Shown here in pieces: positions 1 through 8,250 of a stretch of DNA of 39,145 nt. The notes below the pieces were generated by a model. That model was not told the DNA's origin. It did no database searches and saw only the letters and a program-made list of their open reading frames with translations. The position numbers and the translations under genes were made by a program. Source of the stretch: Candidatus Gallispira edinburgensis (GTDB lineage Bacteria > Bacillota > Clostridia > Lachnospirales > CAG-274); contig CAJFNV010000062.1 of the NCBI GenBank assembly GCA_904395805.1, positions 1 through 39,145 on the forward strand. The letters run 5' to 3'. Each line of letters opens with the position of its first letter. Position 1 is the stretch's first letter.

Positions 1-284
1 AAATTACACTACTCTCAAACTATCTATATTTCCTTTTTTACTCTTTATTTGTTTTACTACCCTCTTAAATTACACTACTCTCAAACTATAGCTTCTGCGT
101 TTGCTTTTTCTCTTAAGTTTTACTACCCTCTTAAATTACACTACTCTCAAACAGTTGTAAACACTAAAACGTCATACTCTTTGTTTTACTACCCTCTTAA
201 ATTACACTACTCTCAAACAACACTTTCACCACAGCGGGGACAAACCGGGTTTTACTACCCTCTTAAATTACACTACTCTCAAAC
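1..284 (-). CRISPR. Type II-A CRISPR array (leader-proximal end; continues past the left edge)
   Basis: Four complete 36-bp repeats lie at 51-86, 117-152, 183-218 and 249-284, plus the last 20 bp of a fifth at 1-20. They are identical over all visible bases and separated by spacers of exactly 30 bp (21-50, 87-116, 153-182, 219-248). Read on the minus strand the repeat starts GTTTGAGAGTAGTGTAATTT and ends GTAGTAAAAC. The strand is set by the tracrRNA anti-repeat at 6522-6553, which is complementary to the minus-strand repeat, so pre-crRNA is read right to left and the newest spacer should be 219-248. No degenerate terminal repeat is seen, so the leader-distal end and total spacer number are outside the window. 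The apparent plus-strand ORF across the repeats is an artefact of the 66-bp repeat-spacer period (22 codons). Confidence 0.98.
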
Positions 285-436
285 CTCAAATTTGAAAAAA
301 CGCCACTACACGCCGTTAATTAAAAGGATAGCTTAAGTCAAAGATATTGGTACTACGCCTTCGCCGCGTACTCATATCCTACGGTTTCTTACAGAAACCT
401 ATCAATTAATTGGGAACTTGTAACTCCCACTGAATT
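285..436 (-). promoter_or_regulatory. CRISPR leader with II-A leader-anchoring sequence
   Basis: This segment abuts the first repeat on its leader side. Its last seven bases on the minus strand (291 to 285) read ATTTGAG, identical to the leader-anchoring sequence known from Streptococcus II-A systems, where it directs Cas1-Cas2 integration to the first repeat. It sits inside a 10-bp palindrome TCAAATTTGA (286-295). A pre-crRNA promoter must be here or within the repeats. A TTGACT -35-like element occurs on the minus strand but no good -10 is visible at the right spacing, so the start site is unassigned. Confidence 0.75.
343..429. other. Block of hairpins between csn2 and the array
   Basis: Three adjacent inverted repeats follow each other. 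The first pairs 343-347 with 374-378 and 350-353 with 368-371, with a GC-rich interior. The second is a 7-bp stem with a 3-nt loop (383-389 with 393-399). The third pairs 411-415 with 425-429 and is enclosed by ATTAAT at 405-410 and 434-439. A fourth, longer hairpin follows at 437-482 and is listed separately. Such dense stem-loops are unusual in an otherwise AT-rich II-A leader and look like a structured RNA. No ORF or known RNA family is recognised, and either strand could be transcribed. Confidence 0.5.
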
Positions 437-482
437 AATAAGTAAGTTTTCTCCGCCTATAGCAGCGGAGACCTTACTTATT
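437..482 (-). terminator. Long hairpin downstream of csn2, probable end of the cas operon transcript
   Basis: Ten bases at 437-446 pair perfectly with 473-482, and an inner 6-bp GC-rich stem (CTCCGC 451-456 with GCGGAG 465-470) closes an 8-nt loop. It lies 32 bp beyond the csn2 stop. It lacks a clean U-run on the minus strand, so factor-independent termination is likely but not certain. On the plus strand it is followed by TTTTAATAAA, so it could act in both directions and insulate the cas operon from the array. Confidence 0.5.
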
Positions 483-514
483 TTAATAAATTATAAACCA
501 TTTACACACATAAA

Positions 515-1186
515 TCAATATATTTCACACAGTTGTTCATCTACTATGATCCTTTTTTCAAAATTAAATTTATCATACTCAACATTATCTATTAATAATA
601 TATTTATATTATGTTTTATCATTGTTTCACAAAAGCATTCGACCTCCCTTCTGTTTACATAACTTCTGAAATTCACAAGAATATGAAGCTTACTTCCCTC
701 AAGCTTTTCAACATTCATAATGTATTCCATAACTTTATCCGATAAAGTATCATACTCATCTTCAAATCGCATATCCATAACTTTCAGAAGAGCGGTAACA
801 TCAAAATCCTCATTATATTTTATATTAAAATCAAGCTCATTTACAATACTGTCCATATACCTGCACACATTGCTTTTGATCTCATACATTTCCCTATAAA
901 GCTCAGGCTCCATAACTGCAGTCTTTATATTGTTGTACAGCTTGGTTATAAGTCTTTTACTGTTTATCTCAAATGGCACAAACTGAGTAATAAGTTCCGT
1001 ACTTTTTGAAAAATCCATTATTTTATTATTTTCGGATAATACAAAACTCCCTTCTCTTCCATTTATCTGATCGTATATATCCTGTATTGCAGAGCGAAAA
1101 AAATCTCTGTTTTCTATGACAAGAGAGTTTACATAACCCTCCTCTGTAACTATCTGAAAATTCATCTGTGAATTTATAAGTTTCAA
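515..1186 (-). CDS. csn2: CRISPR-associated protein Csn2 (type II-A)
   Basis: Csn2 is the II-A-specific adaptation protein. In studied systems it forms a calcium-bound tetrameric ring that threads double-stranded DNA ends and works with Cas1, Cas2 and Cas9 during spacer capture. This 223-residue protein is identified mainly by context (fourth gene after cas9-cas1-cas2, next to the array) and by family-like sequence: a mixed N-terminal domain, a long central helical stretch, and a C-terminal stretch ending in a hydrophobic strand (INILLIDN) typical of the ATPase-like fold. The length matches the short Csn2 forms. The start ATG overlaps the cas2 stop by 4 nt, implying coupled translation. Sequence conservation in Csn2 is low, so the subfamily is not assigned. 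Confidence 0.9.
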   Translation of the reverse strand: MKLINSQMNFQIVTEEGYVNSLVIENRDFFRSAIQDIYDQINGREGSFVLSENNKIMDFSKSTELITQFVPFEINSKRLITKLYNNIKTAVMEPELYREMYEIKSNVCRYMDSIVNELDFNIKYNEDFDVTALLKVMDMRFEDEYDTLSDKVMEYIMNVEKLEGSKLHILVNFRSYVNRREVECFCETMIKHNINILLIDNVEYDKFNFEKRIIVDEQLCEIY

Positions 1187-1503
1187 AATATCACCAGCCT
1201 CTCATCACTCTGCAGCACATCACTTTCATATTCTCCTGTAACAAATTCTATTTTTGAAAACTGTTTTTCTGTTATAGTAAGAATTTGCACAAGACCCTTT
1301 TCTGGTTTGTTTTTCCTTATGTTATTTACCATATTTGTTACAGCGGTCTGGTTTAAAACCATTTTGCAATATACAGACTCTTGCATCATTATAAATCCGC
1401 TTTTTATAAGATACTTTCTAAATCTTGTATACTCTCTCTTATTTTCAATTGTAACAACAGGCAGATCAAAAAATACTATTATTCTCATAAATCTGTAACT
1501 CAT
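1183..1503 (-). CDS. cas2: CRISPR-associated endoribonuclease-fold protein Cas2
   Basis: Cas2 is the small ferredoxin-fold dimer that bridges two Cas1 dimers in the spacer integration complex. The 106-residue protein has the usual N-terminal strand ending in an acidic residue (RIIVFFDLP, Asp13), the following R/K-rich helix ([14 protein letters not shown]) and the MMQESVYCK strand found in II-A Cas2 proteins. It overlaps cas1 upstream and csn2 downstream by 4 nt each, so the start at 1503 is preferred over an internal Met six residues in. Its role is adaptation; nuclease activity is not needed for integration in the systems that have been tested. Confidence 0.96.
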   Translation of the reverse strand: MSYRFMRIIVFFDLPVVTIENKREYTRFRKYLIKSGFIMMQESVYCKMVLNQTAVTNMVNNIRKNKPEKGLVQILTITEKQFSKIEFVTGEYESDVLQSDERLVIF

Positions 1504-2372
1504 AACTCAAAAAATTTAATTAGTGAAATATCATTTTCACACAAGGCATCAAAAACACTTTTACAATATATCTTAATAGCATTCATCAGATATTGTCTTT
1601 CTGAATTTATAATAACTTCACTATTCAGAATACCTATCATATCATGCTTTTCATCGGAATTAAATTCACAGTACCCCCTTTCCTTTACCCTTCTGTCTGC
1701 AATTATTCTGAAAGGTTCCATAAGATCACAGCTTAAATTAAACTGATTGAACATATTGTCATGAAATAGTCCCAGCTGTGTCAAATATCCCCTTGCAGTC
1801 ACTTCTCTGTTTATTGCAGACAAGATTATACTGTATCCGTAATTCAGGGCAGCGTTTATAGCATTATCCTTGCTTCGTGTAAAATCTTTGCCAAACAAGG
1901 CGTTAAAATAAACTTTGGCGGAATGCCCCTCTCTGTTTGTGGTATCATTAAATTCAATTTCAGAAATATATCCTTCAAGAATATCCGCTTCACTTAGTTT
2001 GTTAAGCTCCCTTAAAAAATCCGCCTGCTTTTCTATCTTTTCTCTTACTATTTCTGTCCACACAGAAGCTTTAATATCTTTGCTCCACATCATCTGTTTT
2101 TTTATTTTTGCTGAACAGTCATGGCTGCCATATAATGTCACAACTTCGGAAGATGGATTTCTCTTCTCATCACAAAATATAATTTTTACCTTTCTTTTCA
2201 CAAGCTCAGATAAAAGACAGGCAGTGATCGATACCGATGTTTTTTCAACAATAACAGTTGCAATTTCATCAATGTATATTTTCTTTACACCGTCTTTTGA
2301 TCTTAAAGCCATATATCCCATTTTATAGTCAAGCTTACAACAGCTTGCTATAACAACTACACGCCAGCTCAT
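1500..2372 (-). CDS. cas1: CRISPR-associated integrase Cas1 (type II)
   Basis: Cas1 is the integrase that inserts protospacers at the leader-repeat junction. The 290-residue protein has the type II Cas1 length and the three expected metal ligands: Glu148 in [13 protein letters not shown], His204 in QLGLFHDN, and Glu219 in CDLMEPFR. The N-terminal beta domain (about 1-80) includes the HGS-like turn YGSHDCS, and the rest is helical. It overlaps cas9 and cas2 by 4 nt, so all four cas genes form one translation-coupled operon. The active site looks intact, so the locus is probably capable of adaptation, in line with the conserved anchor sequence beside the first repeat. Confidence 0.97.
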   Translation of the reverse strand: MSWRVVVIASCCKLDYKMGYMALRSKDGVKKIYIDEIATVIVEKTSVSITACLLSELVKRKVKIIFCDEKRNPSSEVVTLYGSHDCSAKIKKQMMWSKDIKASVWTEIVREKIEKQADFLRELNKLSEADILEGYISEIEFNDTTNREGHSAKVYFNALFGKDFTRSKDNAINAALNYGYSIILSAINREVTARGYLTQLGLFHDNMFNQFNLSCDLMEPFRIIADRRVKERGYCEFNSDEKHDMIGILNSEVIINSERQYLMNAIKIYCKSVFDALCENDISLIKFFEL

Positions 2373-5300
2373 AACTCAATAAGGTTAGGAGATTTCTTCT
2401 CTCTTAATCCCGTTGGTGACTGATCTATTATATATATTTCAGAAAATCTTTTACCATTTATTTCCATATTCATGATGCGTATTCCGGAATTTTTAACGCC
2501 CCCGATATCTCTTAAATCAGTTCCGTCAGGTGAATTGCATCTGAAAAGCATAAGGATGTTACTTAACACAACAGTCTGTTCCTCTGTTGTAAGCTCAATG
2601 AATTTTTCTTTACCTTTACTAAGCACCTCTGCAGCTGTTTTCAAAAGTATCTTGTATTGAGTATTATTAATTTTATCTGTAAGCAAATCATATAATTCAA
2701 TATTTTTTTCTTCCGATACTATGTCATATTCAGTAATCCTGATCGTTTTATTGCTTCTTACATATCGTTCTTTAAAAATATTAAGTTTCTTTATGTAATA
2801 CTCCCATTTATATCCCACTATAAGCTGCATACCACCTTTAAACTTCACATAATTATTGGACTTTGAAGACAAATGAGCCCTGAACCCATCTATTTCCCAA
2901 AGAGAGTCAATTTTTATTTTTCTGCCGTTTAAAAGTATTTCCGTATTTTCCTTATTAAGTGTATTTTCACAGTATTCTATAACCTTTTCAATTGTATCAA
3001 GCCTTTCTGCCATATATATTTCTATGGGCTGAAGGGATATTACTCTCTTCTTCTTTTCAGTATATCTTATAAGATAAAAATATGCTATAGCTGCGCTTTT
3101 ATAGCCGCCGTATTTTTTTATACTTTCTGTAGAATTTCCTTTGATCGGCACCTGTCCGTGACCCTTCCTTAGAGGCTGCGCATTAAAAAGTTCACCTTTT
3201 CGCTCCTTTGCATACCTAACAAATCTTAAATTGTTTTTATTCATTATTTCTTTAACGGTATTAAAGGTCTCGCCGTTTCCCTTCCATGCAATTTCACCAC
3301 CTCTTACAATATCATACTTAAGAAGGCTCTTGAGTTTCATTGAATACCCTTTACCTCCTTTTTCTTTTATAAAATTAAGAGGATTTTTTGTAAACTTCAC
3401 ATTATAAACATTACCCATAACTATATTTAAATAGGCATCTTTACCATGATGCAGATCATTCACTTCCCTTGACTTCAGTATATCAAATTCATGTCGAAAA
3501 TCAGACACAAGACCTGCCTTCACATATACTATCTCAGTATTTTCAAACATATCCTTAAGCAAAGATGCAACTGCCTTAGTGGACTGTCTTGTTTCAACGA
3601 TCTGTCGGTTTATAAAGTCTGCAAGCTCTTCATCAGTGAAACCGGAATTCCTTTCAAGTCTTTTAAGCTTCTTTTCTGATATTGCCCCTATTTTATACAG
3701 ATTTTCCCAGCGATAATGCATATTTCGTCTTATTTCTTCTGATATAGGATATTTGTCTTTCTTATTTTCATTTTCCTCTGTCAATACCAGGACTCTGTTA
3801 TCTATACTGTCATCTTTCACTCTGGACTGAGGATAAATATGATCAATATCATATACTTTTGTTCCCAGTTTTTCTATATCAATAACAGTATTTGAATACA
3901 TACTCCTGCCAAACTGTATAAAATATAAATACAGCTCATCTCTTCTCAAGTCCCTGTCGCTTTTGCATTCAAGCAGTTCTCTCAGCTCTCTTATTTCATT
4001 TTCACTGCATACATGTTCATAGTTATCATAAAGCTCTTTTATTTTGTCACGGCGGCTTTTGCTTCTCTTACCTTTCTGTTCTTCGTTGCTGCCTCTTGCC
4101 ATTTCAACAAATATCTTCTTTGGAGGACAACTCATTATTTCTTTCAGTTCTTTAACTATGTCAAGACACCTTATTATAGGTCTTTTAACAGCATTTGATA
4201 TATACATACTGTCAAGCTTATCATTTAATGAAAATTCATTTTCACTGTAATATTCCCTGTTCATATTTTCGATCTGATACATATAGCTGTACTCATAAGA
4301 TAAAAGCTGCATAAGGTTTATATTCTTCTGCCACATCATATCAATAACCGAAGGATTTTTTATCTCTTCTGTTTCTCTGTCAATGTCCTTAATCCCTGTG
4401 AGAAACTTTAAAGACAATCTTCCGAAATCATCATATTTTAAGCCTGATATATAATTTATATCATCTTCACTGATCATCTTAAACTCTGTCTTTAACCATT
4501 TTTTTATTCTTTTCTTTTCCTTTGTCAGTGTTATTCTTTCAATTATTCTTTCAACATCGTCTTCATTTAATATTCCTTTTCTCATAAGCCTTTTAAAATC
4601 GTTATATGATTGCAGACTTGATTTGATCGTTGTATCTATACCTGACACTTTATCGTCATTTTCCATATAATTATTTGATATAAGAAAGTCCTTTATAACT
4701 TTTAAAGATACCTTTTTTCTTTCCATAAAAAGCTCTTCAAATATTCTCTGTTTGCACTCTGTACTTATTGGCTTGTCATTTATCTTAATATTATTTATTT
4801 CATTTAAAACATTAAATTTAGAATATAACAGGGAATTTTTAGGCAAAACATCTTCCCCTGCAATATATGTACACTTACATGTCATTCTTCTTATAAAAGC
4901 TTTTTCGCTTTTATCTCTGTCAACCATATCATCAAAATTCCATGGATATATTTTACCTTCATTTTTTCTCACCATCCATGCAAATTTGCTCTTATTTTCA
5001 GACACAAGAGGACCCACATAATAAGGCACTCTGAATTCCATAATTGAAAGTATCTTATCCTTTACTGTTCCATACTCATCACTTTCATTCAAAAAGCTGA
5101 GATATTCTGAGGCATTGTCAAGTATCTGCTTTAACTCAACCCAATAAAGCTGATAAGGTATTACTCTGTTATCGCCGGTTTTCTGTTTTGGACAGAAGCT
5201 CTTTGTCTCAAGCCTTGCCATCATATCGTTATAAAAAGGCATATCCTCATCTTCTATTTCCACTCCTTTTACTATACCTTTTATATATTTACAAAAATCT

Positions 5301-6478
5301 TCGGCAGTTGCCTTTTCATACTTTTCTTTTGTTATTTTTTCAGGTTCAGCATTATGAACATATCTTGTATAATTTGCTTTATCTGATACTTCTCTGAATA
5401 CTTCATTATACTTTTCCGGTATATATTTTCTAATAAATTTTTTTAAATTCTTTACATCTTCTTTATGTATATTATAAATTTCTCTCTTGGCTTCTGATAT
5501 GCTACCACAACCTGCCAGTATCTCAGCAAGCACTGACCAGTCATAAAGAGCTTTTATTTTTAATATGAGCTCTGTTTCATCTTCGTCAATAACAGACGAT
5601 ATTGAACTTATGACTTCATCAAAATTATCTGTCCCTATAGAAAATGAATTATTTTCTATGTCTCTGTAATCGTCATTTTTAAACAGATCTGAAAGTTTGA
5701 CCTTACCTCCCGAAAGAAGTTTTACAATAACATTTACAGAAACCTTGACATCATCATTTTCCACTGCCTTTTTACCCTTCCACAAAAGTTCTTTAAACTT
5801 CTTTTCCTTTGCGGTTATTGATATATTCTCCTTGAGTATATTCCTGAAATCTTCACCGTTACACTCCCACGGTATAACCTCGTAACATTCACTGTAAAAT
5901 GTAGTAAAATCATCATACACTTTATTAAAATCTATAACTTCTTTTATATTATTTTTATCCACTTCCTTTAAAAAATGTCCCCTATGTGATAATATATATG
6001 CACATGCCATATATACAAGCCTTACATCATGATATTCTTTATTTTCCATAAGTTCGCATATCAAGTGATGGATAGTGGGATATTTACTGTAATATTCCTT
6101 ATCGCTCATATCACAGTTGTTAAAAAGTATACACTCATCGCTTAAGGATTTGTCCTCTTTATATAAAGCACTTTCCTTTAGCCTTACATAAAAATTCTTA
6201 TCTTTTTTTGCTATTTCATCAGCAAAAAGTTCCTGTAACATATCTATTCTCTGTTTGCGTCTCTGAAGTCTTCTTCTGTCTGTCCTGTGTCCTCTTCTTT
6301 CGGCAGATGTATTACCTCCGTCAAATAACATTACACCCCACATAGCGTTGCCCATATATTTTAAAACTCTGTAACTTTCATTTGTAACAGCCCAACCTAT
6401 TGAATCCGTACCAATATCAAGACCCAGATACCACTCTTTACAATCTTTATAATTTACAAAAACACTGTTGTTTCCCAT
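2369..6478 (-). CDS. cas9: CRISPR RNA-guided endonuclease Cas9 (type II-A)
   Basis: Cas9 cleaves DNA matching the crRNA guide when paired with tracrRNA. At 1369 residues it has the large II-A size. Catalytic residues are all present: RuvC-I Asp21 (GLDIGTDSIGW), arginine-rich bridge helix about 61-85 (RRGHRTDRRRLQRRKQR), RuvC-II Glu792 (IFVEMARGSNEEQ), HNH Asp879-His880 (YDIDHIYPQS) with the downstream DNRVLVL motif, and RuvC-III His1011 and Asp1014 (LHHGKDAYLN). The helical REC lobe fills about 90-770, and the C-terminal ~330 residues should hold the WED and PAM-interacting parts; the PAM cannot be read from sequence. The start is fixed by AAGGAGG at 6494-6488, 9 nt upstream. That ribosome binding site lies inside the plus-strand tracrRNA promoter. 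No frameshift is seen. Confidence 0.98.
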   Translation of the reverse strand: MGNNSVFVNYKDCKEWYLGLDIGTDSIGWAVTNESYRVLKYMGNAMWGVMLFDGGNTSAERRGHRTDRRRLQRRKQRIDMLQELFADEIAKKDKNFYVRLKESALYKEDKSLSDECILFNNCDMSDKEYYSKYPTIHHLICELMENKEYHDVRLVYMACAYILSHRGHFLKEVDKNNIKEVIDFNKVYDDFTTFYSECYEVIPWECNGEDFRNILKENISITAKEKKFKELLWKGKKAVENDDVKVSVNVIVKLLSGGKVKLSDLFKNDDYRDIENNSFSIGTDNFDEVISSISSVIDEDETELILKIKALYDWSVLAEILAGCGSISEAKREIYNIHKEDVKNLKKFIRKYIPEKYNEVFREVSDKANYTRYVHNAEPEKITKEKYEKATAEDFCKYIKGIVKGVEIEDEDMPFYNDMMARLETKSFCPKQKTGDNRVIPYQLYWVELKQILDNASEYLSFLNESDEYGTVKDKILSIMEFRVPYYVGPLVSENKSKFAWMVRKNEGKIYPWNFDDMVDRDKSEKAFIRRMTCKCTYIAGEDVLPKNSLLYSKFNVLNEINNIKINDKPISTECKQRIFEELFMERKKVSLKVIKDFLISNNYMENDDKVSGIDTTIKSSLQSYNDFKRLMRKGILNEDDVERIIERITLTKEKKRIKKWLKTEFKMISEDDINYISGLKYDDFGRLSLKFLTGIKDIDRETEEIKNPSVIDMMWQKNINLMQLLSYEYSYMYQIENMNREYYSENEFSLNDKLDSMYISNAVKRPIIRCLDIVKELKEIMSCPPKKIFVEMARGSNEEQKGKRSKSRRDKIKELYDNYEHVCSENEIRELRELLECKSDRDLRRDELYLYFIQFGRSMYSNTVIDIEKLGTKVYDIDHIYPQSRVKDDSIDNRVLVLTEENENKKDKYPISEEIRRNMHYRWENLYKIGAISEKKLKRLERNSGFTDEELADFINRQIVETRQSTKAVASLLKDMFENTEIVYVKAGLVSDFRHEFDILKSREVNDLHHGKDAYLNIVMGNVYNVKFTKNPLNFIKEKGGKGYSMKLKSLLKYDIVRGGEIAWKGNGETFNTVKEIMNKNNLRFVRYAKERKGELFNAQPLRKGHGQVPIKGNSTESIKKYGGYKSAAIAYFYLIRYTEKKKRVISLQPIEIYMAERLDTIEKVIEYCENTLNKENTEILLNGRKIKIDSLWEIDGFRAHLSSKSNNYVKFKGGMQLIVGYKWEYYIKKLNIFKERYVRSNKTIRITEYDIVSEEKNIELYDLLTDKINNTQYKILLKTAAEVLSKGKEKFIELTTEEQTVVLSNILMLFRCNSPDGTDLRDIGGVKNSGIRIMNMEINGKRFSEIYIIDQSPTGLREKKSPNLIEL

Positions 6479-6479
6479 A

Positions 6480-6508
6480 TTGACATACCTCCTTAAATAT
6501 GATAGAAT
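6480..6508 (+). promoter_or_regulatory. tracrRNA promoter, overlapping the cas9 ribosome binding site
   Basis: TTGACA at 6480-6485, a 17-bp spacer and TAGAAT at 6503-6508 form a near-consensus promoter on the plus strand, predicting a start near 6515. The spacer contains the complement of the cas9 Shine-Dalgarno sequence, and the -35 box starts 2 bp from the cas9 ATG. Confidence 0.8.
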
Positions 6509-6514
6509 GCAGTT

Positions 6515-6631
6515 GTAGGATTACTACCCTACAATTACACTACGAGTTCAAATAAAAATTTTTTCTTATTGTCGGCTTAGCCGTTCCCGCAAGTGTTGCG
6601 ATAAAATAAGTCTGTTTAAGGCTTATTTTTT
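6515..6631 (+). ncRNA. tracrRNA
   Basis: This trans-activating RNA pairs with the crRNA repeat and is bound by Cas9. The anti-repeat lies at 6522-6553. AATTACACTAC pairs with the upper repeat stem, GAGT forms the bulge opposite GA, and TCAAAT pairs with the GTTTGA end, matching the lower stem-bulge-upper stem layout of streptococcal duplexes. Next come the nexus hairpin CGGC-TTA-GCCG (about 6572-6583), a CGCAA/TTGCG hairpin (6588-6600) and a terminator hairpin (6604-6628) followed by Ts to 6631. The 5' end is inferred from the promoter. The first bases can also fold back: AGTTGTAGG near 6511-6519 is complementary to CCTACAATT at 6528-6536, which competes with crRNA pairing if transcription starts that early. 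Confidence 0.92.
6604..6631 (+). terminator. Intrinsic terminator of the tracrRNA
   Basis: AAATAAGTC (6604-6612) pairs with GGCTTATTT (6620-6628) around a 7-nt loop, followed by a T-run to 6631. Read on the minus strand it is also a weaker hairpin in the cas9 mRNA leader. Confidence 0.85.
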
Positions 6632-6653
6632 GTGAATTATTTGTTATAATATA

Positions 6654-6681
6654 ATTATATCATGGTGTTTTATTTTGTCAA
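6654..6681 (-). promoter_or_regulatory. Promoter of the cas9-cas1-cas2-csn2 operon
   Basis: On the minus strand TTGACA (6681-6676), a 16-bp spacer and TATAAT (6659-6654) with an extended TGA just upstream form a strong promoter. The start near 6647 gives a cas9 leader of about 170 nt that covers the complement of the whole tracrRNA. Confidence 0.8.
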
Positions 6682-6776
6682 TTTTTAATTTATATAAATA
6701 TTATAATCATTTTATAATAAAAGCTTATTGCAGTTTTACCGTATATCCTGTTCATTATATATCCTCTTAATTTAAC

Positions 6777-6822
6777 AAAAAATAACCCTTTACAAAAGCC
6801 TTTAAAGCTTCTGTAAAGGGTT
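6777..6822 (-). terminator. Intrinsic terminator after dnaB
   Basis: AACCCTTTAC at 6822-6813 (minus strand) pairs with 6793-6784, with further AAGC/GCTT pairing inside, followed by ATTTTTT at 6783-6777. It ends the gdpP-rplI-dnaB transcript before the CRISPR locus. The remaining ~95 bp (6682-6776) hold only AT-rich sequence. Confidence 0.85.
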
Positions 6823-6825
6823 TTA

Positions 6826-8223
6826 TTATTCAACCATATCAGAGGGAATATCGGGAATAAATCCATCTCCCTCATCTATCATATTATCAAATCTTGTAAA
6901 CTGACCTCTCCATATAAGATTTACCGTATCCGTTGAACCGTTTCTGTTTTTAGCCACTATAACTTCGCCCTTGTTCTTTACCTCAGGGTCATCTTTTTTG
7001 TAGTATTCCTCTCTGAAAAGCAGGCATACAACATCGGCGTCCTGCTCTATTGCACCTGATTCTCTGAGGTCTGACATCATAGGTCTGTGGTCTGTTCTTC
7101 CCTCGGGACCTCTTGAAAGCTGTGAAAGTGCGATAACAGGCACATTAAGCTCTCTTGCTATTCCCTTTAATGAACGTGATATGTAAGAAACTCTCTGCTG
7201 ATCAGACTCATTTCTGTTGCCTGTACCCTCCATAAGCTGGAGATAGTCAATAACAATAAGCCCAAGACCTTTTTCAAGCTTAAGCTTTCTGCACTTTTCT
7301 CTCATACTTATAGGATTTATACCGGGAGTGTCATATATTTCAATAGGAGCAGCAGAAAGAGTACCCATAGCCATGGCTATAGAGTCAAATTCCTCTGGAG
7401 TAAGATTACCTACTCTCAGCTTTGATGAATCAACCAGCGCCTGGGCAGAAAGCATTCTGTTTCCCAGCTGTGCCTTTGACATTTCCAGACTGAATATAGC
7501 AACAGGCACTCTTTTTTCAACTGCCGCATACTGGGCAATGTTAAGAGCAAATGCCGTCTTACCCATTGAAGGTCGGCCGGCTATAAGTATAAGGTCTGAA
7601 TTCTGCAGCCCCGCCGTAAGCCTGTCAAAATCCTTAAATCCTGTTTCTATACCTGTAATTCTGCTGTTTGACCTTGTGACCTTATCAATATTCTCTATAA
7701 CCTCAGCCATGACCCTGTCCATAGAAACAAAGTCATTGCTGTTCATATTCTGTGATACTTCAAGTATGTCCTTTTCAGCATTTGCTATTATAGTGTCAGC
7801 ATCCTCGCTGCCTTCATAACTGCTTGCGGCTATACTGTCACTTACCTTAATAAGCTTTCTGAAAATTGCCTTCTGCTTAACTATGTCCACATAAAACTTT
7901 GTTTTAGCCGTAGTTGCGGCAAGCCCGCTCAGGTTTACAAGGTATTCTACACCTCCGACCTGTTCCAGAAATCCAAGTGACTCAAGCTTGTCCTTTGCCA
8001 TAACAAAGTCTACAGGCTTGTTATTGTTATACAGATCTATAAATGCGTTAAATATTATTTTGTGTGCAGGACTGTAAAAATCATCTGAAAGTAAATTTTC
8101 AGCTGCCACCCTCACTCCGTCCTCATCAGGATAAAGCATGCAGGCAAGGACCATCTGTTCAGCATCGTTGTCATGAGGAGGTATTCTGTTTACATAGGAA
8201 TTTTCATTTTTATTTTCAGCCAT
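6826..8223 (-). CDS. dnaB: Replicative DNA helicase DnaB
   Basis: DnaB is the hexameric helicase that unwinds DNA ahead of the replication fork and recruits primase. The 465-residue protein has the helical N-terminal domain (about 15-115, with the typical PHDNDAEQMVLACML start), a linker, and a RecA-like C-terminal domain with the P-loop GRPSMGKT at 216-223, Walker B-like VIDYLQLM, the ALSQLSRG segment and the arginine-bearing AKNRNGSTDTV stretch. Length is normal and there is no intein. It starts 27 bp downstream of rplI, and the gdpP-rplI-dnaB order is the standard Firmicute cluster, expressed from the promoter upstream of gdpP. Confidence 0.98.
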   Translation of the reverse strand: MAENKNENSYVNRIPPHDNDAEQMVLACMLYPDEDGVRVAAENLLSDDFYSPAHKIIFNAFIDLYNNNKPVDFVMAKDKLESLGFLEQVGGVEYLVNLSGLAATTAKTKFYVDIVKQKAIFRKLIKVSDSIAASSYEGSEDADTIIANAEKDILEVSQNMNSNDFVSMDRVMAEVIENIDKVTRSNSRITGIETGFKDFDRLTAGLQNSDLILIAGRPSMGKTAFALNIAQYAAVEKRVPVAIFSLEMSKAQLGNRMLSAQALVDSSKLRVGNLTPEEFDSIAMAMGTLSAAPIEIYDTPGINPISMREKCRKLKLEKGLGLIVIDYLQLMEGTGNRNESDQQRVSYISRSLKGIARELNVPVIALSQLSRGPEGRTDHRPMMSDLRESGAIEQDADVVCLLFREEYYKKDDPEVKNKGEVIVAKNRNGSTDTVNLIWRGQFTRFDNMIDEGDGFIPDIPSDMVE

Positions 8224-8250
8224 TATACAAAGACTCCTCTTACACTGTTA

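Noticed and set aside
49..336. Plus-strand 95-residue ORF with a repeating FYYPLKLHYSQT motif
   Set aside because: It is a translation of CRISPR repeats; the 66-bp period is a multiple of 3, so the frame is kept, but there is no ribosome site and the array is read on the other strand.
6690..6875. Minus-strand 61-residue ORF across the end of dnaB
   Set aside because: It overlaps dnaB in another frame, crosses the dnaB terminator and has no ribosome site or family pattern.
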